From assembly GCA_964571595.1 (NCBI GenBank), contig CAZNCJ010000021.1:1-36818 (forward strand): a stretch of DNA of 36,818 nt, written 5' to 3'. The notes under the pieces are model-generated. The model worked only from the letters and a program-made list of their open reading frames with translations, was not told the origin of the DNA and searched no databases. Both the position numbers and the translations under genes were made by a program. The stretch's first letter is position 1. Every line of letters begins with the position of its first letter. Positions 32,487 to 36,818 of this stretch are shown one piece after another. The DNA is from CALCKU01 sp964571595. GTDB taxonomy: Bacteria; Pseudomonadota; Alphaproteobacteria; Caulobacterales; Maricaulaceae.

Positions 32487-33851
32487 ATGCACGTATTTAA
32501 AAAGGTTCTTAGCTCTGCCTTTATGGCCTTGTCTCTTATCTTTTTCACAGTGTCGACGGCTGCAGCACAGTCACTATTACGCGACACTGAAATCGAAGAA
32601 ATTCTAAATGAGTTCACTGACCCCATATTAAATGCCGCTGGCCTGTCACCCAGAGCTGTAGATTTATTTCTCGTAAATGATAATAGCCTGAACGCTTTTG
32701 TAACGCGTGGTCAGAATATTTTCTTACATTCCGGGCTAATTATGGCCTCAGATACCCCCAACCAGCTCAAAGGTGTGATCGCACATGAGGCCGGACATAT
32801 TGCAGATGGACGTATCGCCAGAAGTGATTATCAAAACCGGAGTGCTTACGGTTCTATTCTGATCGCGGCCGGTCTGGGTATTGCCGCAATTCTCGCGGGC
32901 GAAGGTTCAGCAGGCGCTTTGATCCTAAGTGGTTCACAACAATTTGGCGCTCTTGAAGTTTTGGCCCATACGCGAACAGGTGAGTCGGTTGCCGATCAAT
33001 ACGCCGCGCAATATCTGGAAAAAACAGGCCAATCCGGCAAAGGTTTGATCCAGTTCTTTGATAAATATCGTTATCAGGAAGTACTCTCACAAGCCCGTCG
33101 CTTCCCCTATTTCCGCTCTCACCCTCTCTCAAGTGAGCGTATTGATAATCTACGTGAAGTCGTGGAGGAAAGCCCCTATAGCGATACGGTAGACTCAGAC
33201 GAAGACCTAAAACGCATGGAATTAATGAAGGCCAAATTGCGCGGCTTTTTGGAAGCTCCGCAAATTGTTTTCTCACGCTATCCTGAAACTGACGAGTCTG
33301 ATGAAGCTTTATATGCCAGATCCGTCGCCCGCTTTAAAGCGGCTGATTTAAAGGGCGCCCTTAAAGAAATCGAGGCTTTAATTGGCCGTTATCCTGAAAA
33401 TCCATATTACCACGAGCTAAAGGCGCAAATCCTATATGAAAGCGGCAAAGGTGAAGAATCACTGCCTTCGATTACCGAGGCCTTACGCCTCAAGCCGGGC
33501 GAGCCTTTATTGCAGATTGCGAAAGCGCAGGCTCTGATCGAAGTTGGAGGGACTGAAAATCTTGACCTTTCTGTCGATTTGCTAAAATCAGCGCTCGAAA
33601 AAGAAAGAACAAGTGCAACAGCTTGGTACTTGCTCGCGCAAACTTACGGCAAGCAAAACAAAGAACCACTGGCGAAATATGCCACGGCAGAGCAAGCCTA
33701 TGCGATTGGTGATTACCAACGCGCCCGCTCCTTTGCCAGACGCGCCCAGGATGATTTACCACGCGCTATGCCGCAATGGAGGCGCGCCAGCGATATTATT
33801 GTTATCTCTGATAGCCAAATATCCAAGAGAGCCAGCCGACGTCGTCGCTAA
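32487..33851 (+). CDS. M48-family metalloprotease with TPR-like C terminus (BepA-like)
   Basis: A periplasmic zinc protease of 454 residues. It has a signal peptide (cleavage after AAAQ, about 28), an M48 domain with HEAGH (H100, E101, H104) and a third zinc ligand in GESVADQYA (about E166), and a C-terminal half with helical tetratricopeptide-like repeats (about 270-420: SVARFKAADLKGALKEIEALI, KPGEPLLQIAKAQAL, AWYLLAQTYG). This layout matches BepA/YfgC, which assists and polices outer-membrane protein and LPS-transport assembly. AAAGG lies nine bases before the ATG. A DsbA-like gene follows on the same strand after 148 AT-rich bases; the partnership would suit envelope protein folding and degradation. 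Confidence 0.93.
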   Translation: MHVFKKVLSSAFMALSLIFFTVSTAAAQSLLRDTEIEEILNEFTDPILNAAGLSPRAVDLFLVNDNSLNAFVTRGQNIFLHSGLIMASDTPNQLKGVIAHEAGHIADGRIARSDYQNRSAYGSILIAAGLGIAAILAGEGSAGALILSGSQQFGALEVLAHTRTGESVADQYAAQYLEKTGQSGKGLIQFFDKYRYQEVLSQARRFPYFRSHPLSSERIDNLREVVEESPYSDTVDSDEDLKRMELMKAKLRGFLEAPQIVFSRYPETDESDEALYARSVARFKAADLKGALKEIEALIGRYPENPYYHELKAQILYESGKGEESLPSITEALRLKPGEPLLQIAKAQALIEVGGTENLDLSVDLLKSALEKERTSATAWYLLAQTYGKQNKEPLAKYATAEQAYAIGDYQRARSFARRAQDDLPRAMPQWRRASDIIVISDSQISKRASRRRR

Positions 33852-33999
33852 TTAAATAAAGAATTTTCAGCGCTTTTAACTAATTATAAAATGTAATTTT
33901 ATTTAAATCTCTTGATTTAACTGTGAGGCCTTATAGCTTTACGCAAATAACCGATGAATAAACAAATGGCTTTCGAAACTTAGTCCGCATGGAGACATT

Positions 34000-34746
34000 A
34001 TGAGATCCTTTATAACAACCGTACTGGCTTTGTCTTTCACCTCTCTGTCAGGCTGTGCCGAGGCTGGCCCTGCCGCCGCCACGCCAGACCGTGCTGAAAT
34101 AGAGCAGATTATCAAGTCATATCTCTTGGAGAACCCCGAGATTGTACGTGAGGCTCTTATAGAGTTGGAAAAGAAAGAACAAATAGCCCAAGAAAAAGAA
34201 AATGAAAGCCTCATCAAGCTCATGACAAAACAGATCATGAATGATAGTCGAGATGCCTCACTTGGGCCAGATGATGCCAAGGTCACGATTGTTGAGTTTT
34301 TCGATTATAATTGCGGCTATTGTAAAATTTCCACACAATGGGTCGCAGATGTCCTCAAAAAACATCCGAACAATGTCCGTGTTGTTTTCAAAGAACTTCC
34401 TATCTTACAGAGTAAGACCAAAACATCTCGCATTGCTGCAAAGGCTGCTTTGGCGGCCGATCGACAAGGTAAATATAAAGAAATGCATTTTGCTCTGATG
34501 GGAGAACGCGGCTTGTCTAACGAACGTATAGATCAAATTGCCAAGGATAACGGCATTAATGTCGCAAAAATGCGGGCAGATATGAAAGATGTTAAACTAG
34601 AGGCACATCTCACAGATACGCTAGATTTGGCCGCAAAAATTCCTGCCCTGACGGGCACGCCATTTTTCATCATTAATGATAAATATGTTCCCGGCGCGAG
34701 CACGCAAGCTCTGCAAGAAATGCTAGACGAGGCTTTGGGAAGCTAG
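34000..34746 (+). CDS. DsbA-family thioredoxin-fold lipoprotein
   Basis: A 248-residue thiol-disulfide oxidoreductase of the DsbA/Com1-like group. The signal peptide ends in a lipobox SLSGC (C19), so the protein is probably a lipoprotein facing the periplasm. A helical, charged N-terminal region (about 30-85) precedes the thioredoxin fold, whose active site is DYNCGYC (C105, C108); the cis-proline loop is TGTPFF (about 221). The N-terminal helix EIEQIIKSYLLENPEIVREAL is typical of Scs/Com1-type DsbA proteins that oligomerise or bind partners. GGAG lies five bases before the ATG. Oxidase or isomerase direction is not decided by sequence. Confidence 0.92.
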   Translation: MRSFITTVLALSFTSLSGCAEAGPAAATPDRAEIEQIIKSYLLENPEIVREALIELEKKEQIAQEKENESLIKLMTKQIMNDSRDASLGPDDAKVTIVEFFDYNCGYCKISTQWVADVLKKHPNNVRVVFKELPILQSKTKTSRIAAKAALAADRQGKYKEMHFALMGERGLSNERIDQIAKDNGINVAKMRADMKDVKLEAHLTDTLDLAAKIPALTGTPFFIINDKYVPGASTQALQEMLDEALGS

Positions 34747-34766
34747 GCCTGCGCTCTTACGAGGCT

Positions 34767-35630
34767 TTAATATTTTGAGAGATCAAATTTTCGCGTCAGG
34801 CTGATATTTGAGAATATACCATTACGGCTACCATCTGGTGCATTAATTATCGGACTATCCAGACTATCTTCTATAAAGCGTCGATAAGAGAAACTGGCAC
34901 TGGCTTGCCACTCGCCAATATCCACCCATCCCACGGCGTTGAGCGAATATGAGTAAAGCCCCGAGCCAATATCAAAACTATCTAATCCTGTAATCGCGGC
35001 TTGCTCCGGCGTAATACCGAAAAAGCTCTGATTATGATTGCCGTCTGCCCAGTTTAAACTCACCGATGGTTGAATAACAAATTTACCCAAGGGTAATTGC
35101 GTCCCCACGGAAGCATCAACGACAAAGCCGTCATGCCCGCCAATAATATCCTGCCCTGCATTAAGGCGTACACCTACGGGGCCGTAACTCGCCCGTACAA
35201 AGCCGCCCGTCACCAGACTCCCGTCTACATCTTCAAGCCCGGTTAGAGTATCGCTATCGTCTGAATCACGGCCGAATTGATAACCCACGCGCGGGCCTAG
35301 CCGTAAAGACCACTGCCCGAAACCTTCGCCCCCACCAATATCAACCAGATCATAACTCAAGGCGAGAGCCGCGAAGTCAAAACCTTTAAAATTATAAACG
35401 CTCAGATTAGGCAGAACCCGAAACTCCTCATCTGCAGACCCCAGATATTCAGACGTATAAAGAATAGTGCCACCCAGATAGGCAACAGCCGCATCCGGGT
35501 CATTTGCATTGCCCAAAACAGCATCAGAAGGTGCATCTTGGGCAAGAGCCGTTACGGGAAAAAGACATAATAGGCCTAAACTTGCCATTATGTTTCTCAA
35601 GTTTGTCTTTGGAAGATAAGGTGTCAACAT
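34767..35630 (-). CDS. MipA/OmpV family outer-membrane protein
   Basis: A 287-residue outer-membrane beta-barrel with an N-terminal signal peptide (LGLLCLFPVTALAQ, cleavage about 31). Alternating hydrophobic strands fill the rest, with GPRVGYQFGRD, FFGITPEQAA (a MipA-family landmark) and a C-terminal aromatic strand. Family members include MltA-interacting scaffold proteins and porin-like OmpV; the ligand here is unknown. The ATG at 35628-35630 has AAGGG close upstream; an internal ATG at 35588 would give a shorter but still usable signal peptide. The gene follows an Hpt gene on the same strand after 84 bases. Confidence 0.9.
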   Translation of the reverse strand: MLTPYLPKTNLRNIMASLGLLCLFPVTALAQDAPSDAVLGNANDPDAAVAYLGGTILYTSEYLGSADEEFRVLPNLSVYNFKGFDFAALALSYDLVDIGGGEGFGQWSLRLGPRVGYQFGRDSDDSDTLTGLEDVDGSLVTGGFVRASYGPVGVRLNAGQDIIGGHDGFVVDASVGTQLPLGKFVIQPSVSLNWADGNHNQSFFGITPEQAAITGLDSFDIGSGLYSYSLNAVGWVDIGEWQASASFSYRRFIEDSLDSPIINAPDGSRNGIFSNISLTRKFDLSKY

Positions 35631-35714
35631 ACGCCCTTATATCATCATTCAAAGAGAGAATGACACACATTTTGTTAATATTGCAGCGCGGGATGTGTTG
35701 GCTAAACGGACAGA

Positions 35715-36110
35715 CTAACCTTGCTTTAGCTTGTTAATCCTCTGACGATATTCCCATCTTTTGATCTCGGTCACGACGCGCGATATACGAAATTCTATAT
35801 TCTGAACAGCCACATCGCGCAAACCCGGGCGGTTACGCTCCCCAATTAAGGCTTCGGCATCACCGCATAGCTTTGCCAGGGCCGTCGCACCTACGGCATA
35901 GGACGCGCCTTTGAGGGAATGGGTCACTGATTCCCACGTTTCATCATCCGTATCCGCAACCAATGCGCGCCCCCACATCTCTACCTGATGCTGGAACAGG
36001 CCAAAGAGCTCAGCCGTGAGGTCAAGATCACCGCCAATATATTGATTTAAATGATTAAAATCGATTTCAGATTGCGAGTCAGTCACCCAGAACTCTTCCG
36101 ACAAAAACAT
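35715..36110 (-). CDS. Hpt-domain histidine phosphotransfer protein
   Basis: A 131-residue stand-alone Hpt protein, an intermediate in multistep phosphorelays between hybrid kinases and response regulators in the cytoplasm. The phosphorylated histidine lies in THSLKGASYAVGA (H64), followed by the usual glycine and a four-helix pattern. No histidine kinase or regulator is encoded nearby, so partners are unknown. The start is uncertain: ATG at 36108-36110 has no good ribosome-binding site, while GTG eight codons downstream has GGAAGAG before it. The C terminus is basic (KRWEYRQRINKLKQG). It diverges from the low-complexity exported protein. Confidence 0.85.
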   Translation of the reverse strand: MFLSEEFWVTDSQSEIDFNHLNQYIGGDLDLTAELFGLFQHQVEMWGRALVADTDDETWESVTHSLKGASYAVGATALAKLCGDAEALIGERNRPGLRDVAVQNIEFRISRVVTEIKRWEYRQRINKLKQG

Positions 36111-36194
36111 TAACCGAAAATGAACAAAGCTTTCAGCATCATTTCAAATCTCATTTGCTAGATAAGGTCTTGTCGCTAAACAAAGGAGTTTTCC

Positions 36195-36779
36195 ATGACA
36201 CTATCGTATTTAACAAAGACCTTGCTAGCGGCTGGTGCTTTATCCGTACTCGCCGCCGCTCCCGCAGCCCATGCCGTCGAGAACTCAAGCACCAAAGCGC
36301 GCTTTGCCAGTACCTCGGCTAAAGTGAAGGCCCGCAAAGGCGCAATCAAAAACCGGGTCATCCGAAATAACCGCTCACTTCGGGACAATCGCCGCTTAGG
36401 CACCACGCGGAGCTTGCGCGATAATCGCCTTATTAATAACACACGTAACTTCCGGAATAATCGTTCCGTCGTTCGAGTGAATAATTTCGGCTTTAATTCC
36501 GGTTTTAATTCCGGTTTTAGCCGATTTGGAACAAGCCGCTTTAGTTCTTTTGGCAGCCCGTATCGCAGCGCCTTAGGGATCAGCTTTAACTTCGGGTCCC
36601 CGCGCTATTCGGGTTATCGTTGGGGCTCCAGCCCGTTCGGATTTTACAATTCAAGCTTTGGGTCCTTTAACCGCTATAAAAGCTCGACCTATTGCCACAG
36701 GGTCAACCGTATCGGCTATCACCGCGGGTTTGAAAAGCTGATCAGTGTGATTGAATGTTCCAACCCCGTGGCTGTGTGA
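36195..36779 (+). CDS. Exported low-complexity protein, Asn/Arg-rich then Gly/Phe/Ser-rich
   Basis: I do not recognise this 194-residue protein. It has a clear signal peptide (hydrophobic core, cleavage AHA-VE after residue 27), then a basic region of degenerate RNNRSLRDNRRL-like units (about 54-92), then a Gly/Phe/Ser/Tyr/Arg-rich segment (about 93-165), and a short C-terminal part with two cysteines (YCHR and IECSN) that could form a disulfide. The predicted charge is strongly positive. AAAGGAG six bases before the ATG marks strong translation. The composition suggests a disordered envelope or secreted protein that may bind polyanions or self-associate; this is inference. It stands alone at the window edge. 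Confidence 0.75.
   Translation: MTLSYLTKTLLAAGALSVLAAAPAAHAVENSSTKARFASTSAKVKARKGAIKNRVIRNNRSLRDNRRLGTTRSLRDNRLINNTRNFRNNRSVVRVNNFGFNSGFNSGFSRFGTSRFSSFGSPYRSALGISFNFGSPRYSGYRWGSSPFGFYNSSFGSFNRYKSSTYCHRVNRIGYHRGFEKLISVIECSNPVAV
36488..36520 (+). repeat. 12-bp tandem repeat in the low-complexity protein gene
   Basis: Units CGGCTTTAATTC (36488-36499), CGGTTTTAATTC (36500-36511) and partial CGGTTTTAG follow each other and encode the repeated GFNS motif. This is a possible slippage site. Confidence 0.85.
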
Positions 36780-36818
36780 AAACGATGTTTTGTGGTATAA
36801 TTTCGGTGATTGAATCGG

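Noticed and set aside
33884..33898. AT-only hairpin TAAAAT/ATTTTA after the M48 gene as a terminator
   Set aside because: The stem has no GC pairs and the region is generally AT-rich, so it is likely chance.
36796..36801. TATAAT at the right edge as a promoter
   Set aside because: No TTGACA-like box at 16-18 bases upstream and the downstream gene lies outside the window.
1..36818. Search for CRISPR arrays, insertion sequences, prophage or defence genes
   Set aside because: No regularly spaced repeats, transposase, integrase, phage structural or defence proteins were seen; the genes are core or envelope functions.

Overview
This window looks like ordinary chromosome of an alphaproteobacterium with roughly 50% GC. 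It is probably a marine member of the Hyphomonadales/Maricaulales or a nearby Caulobacterales-like group. This placement is inferred from family-level features: the order rne, N-acetylmuramoyl-L-alanine amidase, PBP1A (mrcA), prfB; an RNase E with an acidic insert in its S1 domain; a bactofilin encoded directly after a bitopic M23 peptidase; an IbpA-type hsp20 behind ROSE-like RNA hairpins; and a zf-CHCC protein and a MipA/OmpV porin-like protein. No 16S rRNA is present to confirm it. I see no tRNA or rRNA gene, insertion sequence, prophage, CRISPR array or defence island. Coding density is high and there is only one gap longer than 300 bases, the leader of rne.

Layout: 80-4451 (+) is radA, then the tight block cvpA-purF-SDR (recombination and repair, then the first step of purine synthesis). 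4463-6833 (-) holds an exported-lipoprotein methyltransferase homologue, an SCP2-like protein with its own intrinsic terminator, and an alpha/beta hydrolase. 7019-7510 (+) is hsp20, controlled by two tandem ROSE-core hairpins and closed by a strong terminator. 7638-11674 (-) is polA, gpmA and a deaminase-only ribD homologue. 11849-16391 carries a TonB-like protein, a small zinc protein (-), an ABC ATPase paired with a nitronate-monooxygenase-like enzyme, and tyrS. 16395-20024 (-) is a 1209-residue YhdP/AsmA-like envelope protein. 20106-21410 (+) pairs a BCP peroxiredoxin with a DUF455 ferritin-like protein. 21570-23211 (+) is the M23 peptidase overlapping a bactofilin. 23293-28968 (-) is a peptidoglycan block of amidase, PBP1A and prfB. 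29392-34746 (+) is rne, an M48 metalloprotease and a DsbA-like lipoprotein. 34767-36110 (-) holds a MipA/OmpV protein and an Hpt phosphotransfer protein, and the window ends with a low-complexity exported protein (+).

A theme is envelope building and quality control: M23 peptidase plus bactofilin scaffold, PBP1A, amidase, YhdP-like lipid-transport protein, M48 protease, DsbA-like protein and MipA. The most informative signals are in RNA and reading frames rather than in new genes. They are tandem ROSE-type thermometer hairpins before hsp20, a complete programmed +1 frameshift site in prfB (so the naive open frame misses the first 50 or so residues), and a multi-hairpin leader before rne. At protein level the best leads are the exported methyltransferase with a shortened SAM-binding loop, the deaminase-only RibD, the RNase E tail with SSARRKAP repeats and a histone-H1-like block, and the Asn/Arg- then Gly/Phe/Ser-rich secreted protein at the right edge. 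I did not find a clearly new multi-gene system.
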